Assembly: GCA_026995935.1 (NCBI GenBank)
Contig: JALWNK010000032.1
Location: 1-49,196 of the forward strand
Direction of reading: 5' to 3'
From: Deltaproteobacteria bacterium
GTDB taxonomy: Bacteria; Desulfobacterota; Dissulfuribacteria; Dissulfuribacterales; QOAL01
Length of the DNA: 49,196 bases
A program made the position numbers and the translations under genes. Positions within the stretch are counted from its first letter, which is position 1; each line of letters opens with the position of its first letter. Below the pieces are notes generated by a model, which worked only from the letters and a program-made list of their open reading frames with translations, did no database searches and was not told where the DNA came from. This document shows positions 15,963 to 23,677 of the stretch, piece after piece.

Positions 15963-15989
15963 AGGCCTCTGAAAAAACGGCCTTTTTTT
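15963..15989 (+). terminator. Terminator-like hairpin, plus strand
   Basis: AGGCC (15963-15967) pairs with GGCCT (15979-15983) around an A-rich 11-base loop, and a run of seven T follows. The stem is only five pairs. No plus-strand gene ends here, so either an unannotated plus-strand transcript exists or the match is accidental. Confidence 0.3.
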
Positions 15990-16011
15990 GTCCAATAGCT
16001 GCGATCTTGTT

Positions 16012-16052
16012 ACGAAAAAAATGCCCTTAACCCAACTGGTGCATTTTTTCGT
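16012..16052. repeat. Inverted repeat with A/T-runs
   Basis: The arms ACGAAAAAAATGC (16012-16024) and GCATTTTTTCGT (16041-16052) are complementary apart from one extra A, with a 16-base centre. Read on either strand it forms a 12-pair AT-rich hairpin. It may be a bidirectional terminator or a small element end. No second copy was seen in the window. Confidence 0.45.
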
Positions 16053-16072
16053 CTCTAGGGCCTTGCTTTTGG

Positions 16073-16235
16073 AAAAATAGCTAGCTCCAGAGGTATCTTG
16101 TGCGAGCTACTGGGGACCTAGCTATGCTTTATGCAGATTTCCAGGCTGTTTATGGGACCCTGTCTACACCATCTCCGCGTCCCTCTTGGCAAAGAGGAAC
16201 AAAAGAATGGAATTTTTTCAAATTTAATCTTTAAT
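16073..16235 (-). ncRNA. Candidate small RNA or attenuator leader
   Basis: A minus-strand transcript from the promoter at 16239-16267 would begin near 16235. It would first fold CCTCTT/AAGAGG with a TGCC loop (16182-16197), then GGGAC/GTCCC (16154-16183). It would end in a long stem whose arms TAGCTAG and CTAGCTA (16078-16084 and 16118-16124) are followed by five U. That arrangement is either a stand-alone RNA of about 160 bases or a premature-termination leader for the lipoprotein gene beginning at 15829. No known riboswitch class was recognised. Confidence 0.35.
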
Positions 16236-16238
16236 ATA

Positions 16239-16267
16239 AATATTATTTAACAATAAAAATTTGTCAA
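16239..16267 (-). promoter_or_regulatory. Predicted minus-strand promoter
   Basis: The minus strand reads TTGACA at 16267-16262. After 16 bases comes TAATAT (or AATATT with a 17-base spacer), in a very AT-rich region. It points toward the structured leader and the lipoprotein gene, whose start codon is about 400 bases downstream. It overlaps the end of the broken small reading frame upstream. Confidence 0.4.
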
Positions 16268-16522
16268 GTTCTTTGTATGTCCCAGCAAATAGAGATGTCC
16301 GGGTTCGCACATGGTAATTTTTTCAGTGTAGCTGCCAAAACCGCCCTTTCGGCACCAAGCCCGAACCATCTTTCAAGGTCCGTAGCGGGTGAAATATCAG
16401 GCAGCCTTTTGTCCTCAGATCGGCTCTCTATTGGCCTCATAGGCTGCCAACTCTCGCCCAGGGGTTAAAAACTGAACCTTCACTATGGGTTTCACAATGA
16501 ATTTGTCATAGTACTCTGGCAT
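16264..16522 (-). pseudogene. Frameshifted small gene of unknown function
   Basis: On the minus strand an ATG at 16522 has a good ribosome-binding site (CAGGAG) seven or eight bases upstream. It begins MPEYYDKFIVKPIVKVQFLT and runs 35 residues to TGA at 16415. A second frame overlaps its end and continues as RLPDISPATDLERWFGLGAE and ERAVLAATLKKLPCANPDIS to TGA at 16264. Both pieces look protein-like and join into one of about 90 residues if one base is lost or gained near 16430. I do not recognise the family. The 63-residue plus-strand frame at 16277-16468 is its antisense shadow. Confidence 0.35.
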
Positions 16523-16598
16523 TTAATGCTCCTGAGGGTAATTGTTGGCATCTTCCATATAAATATGGAAAAGTACTCAGATGTCACATCATCCATGC

Positions 16599-17402
16599 CT
16601 ACTTGCAGAGCGGACTGCACCAGAAAGGTTCCAGATTCAACGTGTCTGAAATGCCATGGATGTGATATGTCATGGTATTTTTGGGCATAAGGAGTTCCCC
16701 ACCTGTCATCATGGCTGCCTGCATGTTTCCCATGTTGATGCTGCCAACTGTGGTCCTAATAAGCTTTGAAGTATCCCACGCCTGGCCTGCCGGAGGCCCA
16801 GTGTAATGGTAGGCATCAAGAGCGTTTCCTTCCCGGGCAGGTCCAAGGGCGGTGTACCACACAGGATTTCCCGTAGTATCATAAACATACCAGACCACTG
16901 CAATCTGTGCGTTTTCACCAAGCTCGCCCATTGGGAAAAAGGCTACTCCCTGGCCAGGCCTTTCAGGATCCCACCACAGCCAGCCTGGGCATACGTCCAT
17001 GGAGAAAAGAGTAAGGTTCAACTTGCCGGATGCGCCAAAAACTTGATAGCTCATGGTGATGCTGGAATCTGAAAGAAAGTCAAAGGTCACTGTACCAACG
17101 GCTTTTGAGTGGATCTGGCTAGCGTCCCAAGTGGCACCGAAGGAAGGCCCTGTAAAAGAATAGAGGTTGGACGTCAGCCTGCCTGCTGAGATTCCGCCGA
17201 AAAATGTGGTCCAGATGGGATTGCCCGATTCATCGTAAAAATACCATGCGCCGCATACACAGTTATCCGTGTCGAGGTGCTCCATGAAGACCCCTGTTCC
17301 CTCCTTGTTTGGATCCCACCACATTCCTGTATAGTTGGCCCCAAGGGCCGAGGATACAAAGGAAATCAGTACAACGAAAATACCAAAAAAAGTCTTTTTC
17401 AT
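16599..17402 (-). CDS. Exported protein with two WWDP repeats
   Basis: The ATG at 17402 (with GGAGGTG upstream) gives 267 residues and a clear signal peptide ending near SSALGA; an in-frame start at 17432 would add ten residues with no site of its own. The mature protein is a tandem duplication of about 120 residues. Each unit starts with a WWDP-x6-G motif (TGMWWDPNKEGTGVFM; WLWWDPERPGQGVAFF), followed by WYFYDESGNPIWTT or WYVYDTTGNPVWYT. This aromatic repeat is widespread in proteobacterial exported proteins of unknown role, and its pattern suggests a beta-propeller-like or carbohydrate-contacting surface. Four cysteines near the C-terminus and repeat boundary could form disulfides. Confidence 0.75.
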   Translation of the reverse strand: MKKTFFGIFVVLISFVSSALGANYTGMWWDPNKEGTGVFMEHLDTDNCVCGAWYFYDESGNPIWTTFFGGISAGRLTSNLYSFTGPSFGATWDASQIHSKAVGTVTFDFLSDSSITMSYQVFGASGKLNLTLFSMDVCPGWLWWDPERPGQGVAFFPMGELGENAQIAVVWYVYDTTGNPVWYTALGPAREGNALDAYHYTGPPAGQAWDTSKLIRTTVGSINMGNMQAAMMTGGELLMPKNTMTYHIHGISDTLNLEPFWCSPLCK

Positions 17403-17474
17403 TTTGTCACCTCCACAAGGCAACAGGACCAATAATCAAACCAAAAAAGACCTAAGGATTGTATTTTTGGATAT

Positions 17475-17502
17475 ATTTTAGCATGAAATTAACAAATGTA
17501 AA
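17475..17502 (-). promoter_or_regulatory. Predicted promoter of the WWDP-repeat gene
   Basis: On the minus strand TTTACA (17502-17497) is followed after 16 bases by TAAAAT (17480-17475). Each hexamer is one base from consensus. The start would lie about 65 bases before the ATG at 17402. The -35 falls inside the ACAAAT/ATTTGT inverted repeat at 17492-17510. Confidence 0.45.
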
Positions 17503-17609
17503 ATATTTGTCTTTTGGGAGGGTATGACGGGTCAATGCGGACGTACCAAAAACTAAAAAGAAAACAGTGCCTAATGACATACCATCTTCTTATGACACCT
17601 CCTTCTTTA

Positions 17610-17638
17610 TTGACAACGACTGTACGGATGTCTAAATG
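17610..17638 (+). promoter_or_regulatory. Possible promoter of the OmpA/LamG gene
   Basis: A perfect TTGACA lies at 17610-17615. The best -10 at normal spacing is TAAATG (17633-17638), a weak match. The leader would be about 145 bases. The gene has a ribosome-binding site TAGGAGG just before its ATG. Confidence 0.3.
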
Positions 17639-17791
17639 TAAATTCAGTATGTATGCAGAACTAATGGATTAATTTTTATCTATGGTACGATTTGTTTAAA
17701 AAAGAGTACATATCCCTTTGTCAAAATTCACCATTTCCATCCCCGACTATCCAAATGACAAAACTGCCTTTAGTTCCCTAGGAGGCGCAAG

Positions 17792-20239
17792 ATGAGAATC
17801 TTTTTGACCCTGATATCGCTTATTCCCTTGTTAATAAATTTTCTGTCCGTACCAGCCGCGGCAGGTTTCGATCTGGATACGTTTCAAAAAACAGTTGAAC
17901 AGATCCAAAAGGCCACGGGGCAGGCCCCGAAGCCTGCTCCTGCAGTGGCAAGCTGGCCTGTTTCAGGCGTCATTACAATAGATGACGAATCAAGGCCCTG
18001 GTATTTCAAGATGGATTGGTTCGATGCTGCGGCATGCTCAAGGATCTACTACCAAGTAAATGAGGCGGCGCCAAGGTTCCTGGTGGAGTTTGCAGGGCCA
18101 CATCCACCAACAGGGGCGCCCATAAAGATTGAAGGGCTGAGGCCCAGAGATAGGATTAAGTTTTTGGTAAAGACCCACTGGAATGGCTGGCGAGGGCCAG
18201 TGGATTCAACCAACAACAGGTATTTTAAGGCCTTTCAAAAGGGCCCGCGAGTCTTTTATTTCCAGTTCGAGGACGCAGGCGGGGCTGACATGGCCTATAA
18301 TGACGGGGCCTTCTACTTCTATCAGGAGGGCTACGGCCCTCAGCCAAACAGGCTGGTATGGATAAAGAACTTTGATGCGTCAAAGGTCCCTGGAGGCATA
18401 CTCTTTAAGGGAACGGTACATGTCTCAAGGCCAGGGCCTGTGACATCCCAGATAGATATCAGGGACAATACATGGAACACCTACAGACTCATCAACCTGA
18501 GCTTCAACGCCCAAGGGCCTGGTGATTATCCCTTTGATTACACCCTGAGAGATCCGCTTCCTGCTCCCATGTACACATCCTTTTGGCAGGTATCCTTTTA
18601 CAACGAACGGGACGCAAGGGTGAGGGCCTTGAAGGGCTGTATTGAGAAGACAGGCCAGGGAAGCGGGATACGGCCATCTGGCGATCTTGTCCTGTATTAC
18701 AACTTTGACAATTGCAGGGCCCAGGATCAAAGCGGAAACGGTTTTGACGGGGCGATATTCGGCTCTCCCATGTGCATAGACGGGCTTCAGGTTCGCTCCC
18801 TTTATTTTAACAGTGCGGATCACAATAACGGCTGCGGAAGGCCAGGGGGTGATTTTATAGGCCTGCCAGCCCTTGGAAGCATATGGGAAAAAGGCATAAC
18901 CATTTGCGCCTGGGTAAAGTTTGAAGAGCCGAGGTCGTATGAAAAGATAGTGGACCTGGGTCGGTCAAACGGCGAAAATGGCGGATACAACGTTGTCTTT
19001 GGCAGAATTGGCAACACAAACAGGATAGAAATCGAAAGCTGGGTGAACACGGACGGAAGTTACAACAGGACAGTGGGCAGGCTTTCTTATCCCGGCATAG
19101 TAAACGGCGAGTGGCGCCATTACTGCGCAACCATAGACAACAAGACCCGCAAGATGAAACTCTACATAAACGGGAGCTTAAAGGCAGAAAAGATAGGAAA
19201 TGGGGTTGCCAACGTGGCCCGGTCAAGAAACTTTATTGCCCACTCCAACTGGTGCTTTAACGATCCTGACTTCAAGGGGGCCATTGACGAACTTCGCATC
19301 TACAAGAGAGCGCTTTCTGCAGGCGAAATTAGAAGGCTTTACAGCAAAAGCGTAGCCATGCCTTCCCATGTTGTCCAGGGCAGCGCCTTTGGCTCTACAA
19401 GGAAAAACCCCTTCATATTTCAGGGCACCATCTACTACCTGCCAAGTGGCACAAGCCGCCTTCCGGATTTTTCAAGGCTTGCCCCTGTGGGAAAGATATA
19501 CAACGCAATTCTTGACATAAAGCCCCAGAGGTTCGACAAGGGCTTTCCTGGCATAACCGACCGCTTCGAGTGGTTCGCAATAGATTACAAGGGGAAGATA
19601 TTTATTTCCAAACCCGGCACCTATACCTTCTCCCTTTTAAGTGACGACGGTTCACGTCTTATAATAGACAACAGGGTAGTGATAGATAACGACGGGATTC
19701 ACCCGCCCAGAGAGAAGATCGGTCAGATATTCCTTGGGAAGGGGCTTCATTCCATAGAGGTTCAGTATTTTCAGGGGCCCCGCTACTATGTTGCCCTTGC
19801 CCTCTCTCTGGTAAAAAATGGCAGAAAGATCCCCTTTGACATCAGGCAGTATGCGCCTGTGAGCATGAGGGAGGAAAGATGTCAGACAAGGCTTTCCATG
19901 GGAAGCGGGATACTTTTTGATTTTAACAGCTACAGCCTGAAGCCACGGGCAATAGAGGTCCTTGATTCTGTTCTTGGGCTTTTAAGGGGCACGGCCTATG
20001 AAAAAATAATTGTTGAGGGGCATACTGACAACATAGGCTCTAATGCATACAATGATAGGCTTTCCAGGCAGAGGGCGCAGGCGGTTGCCAGCTATCTTGT
20101 GTCAAGGGGCATTCCTTCAAGCGCCATAAAGGTCGTTGGTTACGGCAAGAGAAGGCCCCTTGTGCCAAACGACACCGAGGAGCACAGGGCCAGGAACAGG
20201 CGGGTGGAGATAGTGGTAAAAAGGCCCTGTAGTAAATAA
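17792..20239 (+). CDS. OmpA-family envelope protein with LamG and PA14 domains
   Basis: The 815-residue protein begins with a signal peptide ending near VPAAAG. Residues about 45-290 form an unassigned beta-rich region. About 300-515 is a LamG/concanavalin-like domain: DLVLYYNFDNCRAQDQSGNG, then TICAWVKFEEP, WRHYCATIDNKTRKMKLYIN and GAIDELRIYKRALS. About 585-690 is a PA14 domain (FEWFAIDYKGKIFISKPGTY, then FSLLSDDGSRLIIDN). The last 110 residues are an OmpA/MotB peptidoglycan-binding domain (GILFDFNSYSLKP, IIVEGHTDNIGS, NDRLSRQRAQAVASYLVSRG). Two carbohydrate-binding-type modules tethered to the cell wall suggest a role in adhesion or polysaccharide sensing. The next gene starts immediately after its stop. 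Confidence 0.88.
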   Translation: MRIFLTLISLIPLLINFLSVPAAAGFDLDTFQKTVEQIQKATGQAPKPAPAVASWPVSGVITIDDESRPWYFKMDWFDAAACSRIYYQVNEAAPRFLVEFAGPHPPTGAPIKIEGLRPRDRIKFLVKTHWNGWRGPVDSTNNRYFKAFQKGPRVFYFQFEDAGGADMAYNDGAFYFYQEGYGPQPNRLVWIKNFDASKVPGGILFKGTVHVSRPGPVTSQIDIRDNTWNTYRLINLSFNAQGPGDYPFDYTLRDPLPAPMYTSFWQVSFYNERDARVRALKGCIEKTGQGSGIRPSGDLVLYYNFDNCRAQDQSGNGFDGAIFGSPMCIDGLQVRSLYFNSADHNNGCGRPGGDFIGLPALGSIWEKGITICAWVKFEEPRSYEKIVDLGRSNGENGGYNVVFGRIGNTNRIEIESWVNTDGSYNRTVGRLSYPGIVNGEWRHYCATIDNKTRKMKLYINGSLKAEKIGNGVANVARSRNFIAHSNWCFNDPDFKGAIDELRIYKRALSAGEIRRLYSKSVAMPSHVVQGSAFGSTRKNPFIFQGTIYYLPSGTSRLPDFSRLAPVGKIYNAILDIKPQRFDKGFPGITDRFEWFAIDYKGKIFISKPGTYTFSLLSDDGSRLIIDNRVVIDNDGIHPPREKIGQIFLGKGLHSIEVQYFQGPRYYVALALSLVKNGRKIPFDIRQYAPVSMREERCQTRLSMGSGILFDFNSYSLKPRAIEVLDSVLGLLRGTAYEKIIVEGHTDNIGSNAYNDRLSRQRAQAVASYLVSRGIPSSAIKVVGYGKRRPLVPNDTEEHRARNRRVEIVVKRPCSK

Positions 20240-20932
20240 GTGGCAGGGGATAATCAAAAGGGCATCCTTTGGCCCAACCAAAGGGAGGTTCTGATTCTTA
20301 AGAAGGCGGCAAGGGACCTGCGCTTTCTCCTTGAACGCGGTTATAAGCGCAAAACGGCAATAGCCTTTGTGGGTAACCACTACCAGCTTTCAAAGGCCCT
20401 TCGCCACATGCTTTTCAGGGCGGTGATTTCCAGGGACGTGGCCAGAAAGCGAAGGTCCAAAAGGGTTTGGCTACGTGAGATAGAGGGTGAAGACGTCTTG
20501 GTGGATGGATACAACTGTTTCATCACCCTTGAAAGCGCCATCAGAGGGCTTCCGGTAATAAGATGTGACGACGGATTCATAAGGGACGTAAGCGGTGTTT
20601 TCAGGAGGTTCAGACCTGGAAGCAGGACGTTAAGCGCCTGGCAAATGATGGAAGGCGTATTCAGGCGTCACCGGCCCGGATACATCCGTGTTTTCCTTGA
20701 TGCCCCCTATTCAAAAAGTGGTGCCTTTTGCATGCAGATGAATTCATGGCTCAAGGAGGCGGGCCTTAAGGGGGAATGCGTACTTTCAAGAAAATCAGAA
20801 AGGCTTATTGCCAGGTCTTCTTCAATAAAGATTACGGCGGATTCGGTAATTATTGACCACAGCCAAAGAGTCTTTGACCTTACAGGACATATCATCACCA
20901 GGTTACTAAGACTTCGCCCCCTGACCTTCTGA
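20240..20932 (+). CDS. DUF434 domain protein
   Basis: The gene starts with GTG directly after the previous stop and encodes 230 residues. The N-terminal helices AARDLRFLLERGYKRKTAIA and FVGNHYQLSKALRHMLFRAV match the DUF434 family. The C-terminal part (LVDGYNCFITLESAIRGLPV, then DAPYSKSGAF, then SVIIDHSQRVFDL) resembles the accompanying DUF5616 region and has a nuclease-like scatter of acidic residues. The family is common in archaea and anaerobes and has no established function. No signal peptide was seen. Tight coupling to an envelope gene may simply be read-through. Confidence 0.75.
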   Translation: MAGDNQKGILWPNQREVLILKKAARDLRFLLERGYKRKTAIAFVGNHYQLSKALRHMLFRAVISRDVARKRRSKRVWLREIEGEDVLVDGYNCFITLESAIRGLPVIRCDDGFIRDVSGVFRRFRPGSRTLSAWQMMEGVFRRHRPGYIRVFLDAPYSKSGAFCMQMNSWLKEAGLKGECVLSRKSERLIARSSSIKITADSVIIDHSQRVFDLTGHIITRLLRLRPLTF

Positions 20933-20937
20933 CACTT

Positions 20938-22050
20938 CTAAAGGTGCTTTCTTAAAACGTAAAAAACCAAGGTTCCAATAAGAAAGCATGTGTAGTTTGC
21001 CGCCATAAATTTTAATGTGAAGCCCACAATTCCAGTCTCTTTTTTGGAAGAGATGTACATCTTGTAGGCAATAAGGTTTGCAAGTGAGCCAATAAGCCCT
21101 CCGAAGCCGCCCACGTTTGTTCCCCAAAGAAGGGCCTTCCAGTTGGTGGTAAACTTTGCAAACAGAAGTGCTGCCGGCACGTTGCTAATAACCTGGCTGC
21201 TAAGGGCAGAAAGAAGAAAGATATGTCTTGAATGTTCAATGGTAGTCTGGAAAATGGCCTGGAAGTTTTCAGATATCCCCATGAAGCAAAGTATTGTGAC
21301 AAGGAGCCCGTAGTCCACTTTAAGGCAGGAAGGCTCAAGAAAAGGCAGCAGCAGGATAACTGCCGCTGCCCAGAATGCTGGAATGAATTTAAGAATGGCA
21401 AGTATTACCACAAGGGTGGAAAAGAGAAAAACAGTTCCCTTTATCATGTTGACAGGAGGAGATTTTCCTGAAGACACAGCCGAGCCTTTCCTGTCTAGAA
21501 AGAGGGCAGCGGCTGACAGCAGGCATAGAAAGAGCAGAGAAAAGGGGAGCATCACCTTCATAAATTCCATGGGGTCAAGGTCAAAATGCCAGAATATGAA
21601 AAGGTTTTGAGGGTTACCAAAGGGAGTAAGGGCAGAACCAGCGTTTGCTGCAAGGGCTTCGAGTATCACAAGCCATGCCCTGTTTGGAAGCTCCATGGCC
21701 AGAGTGACTGGAACCATGACTACCAATGCCGCATCATTGGTAAACACCATGGACAAGAAAAAGGTGACCAGGGTGAGCTTTAGTGCAACATGTTTTCCCC
21801 TTTTGAGCCTTGCGGCCATGCTTTCAAGTATTCCACTCACCTCAAGCCCCTTCACCGTCACAAAAAGGGAGAAGAGGAGAAAAAGTATGTAGAAATCATT
21901 TGCAGTAAAAAGGGGAGTTTGTTCGAGATAGAGGCTTGAGGCCAGAAGGCCTGCAAGAGAGCCCATAAAAAGCCAATGCCTTACCAGGCTGTCAATTATC
22001 AGTTTCGTTTTTCCACCTTCATTTTTTGAACCATTCCTGGCCAGTTTCAT
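20938..22050 (-). CDS. SLC13/ArsB-type ion transporter
   Basis: This 370-residue polytopic inner-membrane protein has ten or eleven hydrophobic helices. Family marks are VFTNDAALVVMVPVTLAM (first helical hairpin), GSALTPFGNPQNLFIF (substrate loop) and, in the second half, SNVPAALLF with GTNVGGFGGLIGSLANLIA. This two-fold pseudo-symmetric plan belongs to the ion transporter superfamily that includes CitMHS, SLC13 and ArsB/NhaD carriers. The substrate (carboxylate, sulfate, arsenite or Na+/H+) cannot be read from the sequence. It is smaller than typical SLC13 carriers and lacks TrkA-C domains. It is divergent from gatB. Confidence 0.8.
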   Translation of the reverse strand: MKLARNGSKNEGGKTKLIIDSLVRHWLFMGSLAGLLASSLYLEQTPLFTANDFYILFLLFSLFVTVKGLEVSGILESMAARLKRGKHVALKLTLVTFFLSMVFTNDAALVVMVPVTLAMELPNRAWLVILEALAANAGSALTPFGNPQNLFIFWHFDLDPMEFMKVMLPFSLLFLCLLSAAALFLDRKGSAVSSGKSPPVNMIKGTVFLFSTLVVILAILKFIPAFWAAAVILLLPFLEPSCLKVDYGLLVTILCFMGISENFQAIFQTTIEHSRHIFLLSALSSQVISNVPAALLFAKFTTNWKALLWGTNVGGFGGLIGSLANLIAYKMYISSKKETGIVGFTLKFMAANYTCFLIGTLVFYVLRKHL

Positions 22051-22237
22051 TAAGGCCTCCAGATAAAGAGAGTCTTTAAAAGACTATAATGATCTTGTGC
22101 CCAAAAGTAAGGTTTTAAAATGAAAAATTTCTAGTGACAGGTTTTCTTGAAGGCTGATTCAAAAGGTGTTAGCCTTTGCCCATTATTTATTCAGCTAATA
22201 GCCATAGTAACATTCATTGCCGGAAGAGGAGTACTCC

Positions 22238-23671
22238 ATGGATTTTGAGGCAGTCATTGGCCTTGAGGTACACGTTCAGTTAAAGACTAACAGCAAGATA
22301 TTCTGCTCATGCTCAACCGAGTTTGGCGCACCTCCAAACACACATACCTGCCCTGTCTGTCTGGGAATGCCAGGGGTTTTACCTGTTTTGAACAGGAAGG
22401 CAGTTGAATACGCAATGAAAATGGCCCTTGCCACCAACTGCACCATAAACAAGACAAATGTCTTTGCCAGGAAGCACTACTTCTATCCCGATCTTCCAAA
22501 GGGATACCAGATATCTCAGTATGAGCTTCCCCTTGCAGAAGATGGCTGGATAGACGTTGAGACAGAGGCGGGCGGCCGGAGAATCCGGATAAACAGGATT
22601 CACATGGAGGACGATGCGGGAAAGCTAATACATGATGAGTCAAGGCCGGTCAGTTACGTGGATCTGAACAGAACGGGCACCCCTCTCATAGAGATAGTAA
22701 GCGAGCCTGACATTCGAACTCCTGAGGAGGCCTCAAGTTACCTCAAGAAGATAAGGCAGATAGTCCGCTACCTGAATATTAGTGACGGGAACATGGAGGA
22801 GGGAAGCCTTCGTTGTGATGCCAACATAAGCCTGAGGCCTAATGGCAGGGAGGAATTTGGCACAAAGGCTGAGCTTAAGAACATGAACTCCTTCAGGCAT
22901 GTCCAAAAGGCCCTTGAGTACGAGATAAGGAGGCAGAGCGCCCTTCTTCTTGACGGTAAGGAGATAGTTCAGGAGACGCGCCTTTTCGATGCGTCAAAGG
23001 GGGTGACTCACTCCATGCGAGGAAAGGAAGAGGCCCATGACTACCGCTACTTCCCGGACCCGGATCTCGTTCCCATCAAGATAGACGATAAATGGCTTGA
23101 CGAGGTTAAAGGCTCTCTTCCTGAGCTTCCAGATGAAAAAAGGGAGCGTTTCGTCTCCGAGTACGGGCTTCCCGGGTACGACGCCCAGGTACTAACAGGC
23201 AGTGTGGACCTGGCCGAGTACTTTGAGGCCACGGTGAAGCTCTATCCCAAGCCCAAAAAGGTGAGCAACTGGATAATGGTGGAGCTTTTAAAGCTCATCA
23301 AAAAGGAGGACCACGATATTGCCTCCTCCAAGGTCACACCTAATGTCCTTGCCGAGCTTCTCGGCCTCATAGAAAAGGGAACCATTAGCAACAAGATAGC
23401 AAAGAAGATTCTGGAAGAGATACATGAAAAGGGTGGCAGCCCCTCGGAAATTGTGGAACAAGAGGGCCTTTCCCAGGTAAGCGACGAATCCGAGCTTTCA
23501 GCCATTGTTGAGCAGGTGCTCAGGGACAACCCCAAGGAGGTGGAGAAGTACAGGGCAGGAAAGAAAAAGGTCATGGGTTTCTTTGTAGGCCAGGTCATGA
23601 GGCAGACCAGGGGCAAGGCAAACCCGCAGATGGTGAACGAGCTTCTAAGAAGGCTCTTGGACGAGGCGTAG
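22238..23671 (+). CDS. gatB: Aspartyl/glutamyl-tRNA(Asn/Gln) amidotransferase subunit B
   Basis: GatB activates misacylated Glu-tRNA(Gln) or Asp-tRNA(Asn) for amidation within GatCAB. The ATG at 22238 has GAGGA seven bases upstream and gives the standard [15 protein letters not shown] beginning; the upstream TTG at 22217 is unlikely. The protein has 477 residues. The zinc site is [21 protein letters not shown] (Cys23, 25, 38, 41), followed by [18 protein letters not shown] and the [15 protein letters not shown] motif. The YqeY-like tail domain is present. gatA and gatC are not in the window. mtnA follows seven bases later. Confidence 0.96.
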   Translation: MDFEAVIGLEVHVQLKTNSKIFCSCSTEFGAPPNTHTCPVCLGMPGVLPVLNRKAVEYAMKMALATNCTINKTNVFARKHYFYPDLPKGYQISQYELPLAEDGWIDVETEAGGRRIRINRIHMEDDAGKLIHDESRPVSYVDLNRTGTPLIEIVSEPDIRTPEEASSYLKKIRQIVRYLNISDGNMEEGSLRCDANISLRPNGREEFGTKAELKNMNSFRHVQKALEYEIRRQSALLLDGKEIVQETRLFDASKGVTHSMRGKEEAHDYRYFPDPDLVPIKIDDKWLDEVKGSLPELPDEKRERFVSEYGLPGYDAQVLTGSVDLAEYFEATVKLYPKPKKVSNWIMVELLKLIKKEDHDIASSKVTPNVLAELLGLIEKGTISNKIAKKILEEIHEKGGSPSEIVEQEGLSQVSDESELSAIVEQVLRDNPKEVEKYRAGKKKVMGFFVGQVMRQTRGKANPQMVNELLRRLLDEA

Positions 23672-23677
23672 GAATAG

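Larger units (their letters stand above)
15830..16598. other. Long intergenic region with terminator hairpins, a promoter and a broken small gene
   Basis: This 769-base stretch holds no intact gene. From right to left on the minus strand it contains a frameshifted small reading frame (16264-16522), a TTGACA promoter (16239-16267), a run of stem-loops ending in a terminator-like hairpin (16073-16124), and a long inverted repeat with A/T-runs (16012-16052). It also has a plus-strand terminator-like hairpin (15963-15989). The remaining 130 bases before the lipoprotein gene show only its ribosome-binding site. Confidence 0.6.
17403..17791. other. Divergent intergenic region between two exported-protein genes
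   Basis: This 389-base AT-rich region separates the minus-strand WWDP gene from the plus-strand OmpA/LamG gene. It holds one predicted promoter for each direction (listed). It also contains an inverted repeat ACAAAT...ATTTGT (17492-17510) overlapping the -35 of the minus-strand promoter, which could be an operator. Nothing else was recognised. Confidence 0.5.

Noticed and set aside
16277-16468. A 63-residue plus-strand open frame
   Set aside because: It is the complement of a better minus-strand frame pair and has no convincing start signal.
22071-22085. Inverted repeat AGTCTTTAAAAGACT before the transporter gene
   Set aside because: Short and AT-rich, with no T-run or matching regulator; too weak to list as an operator.
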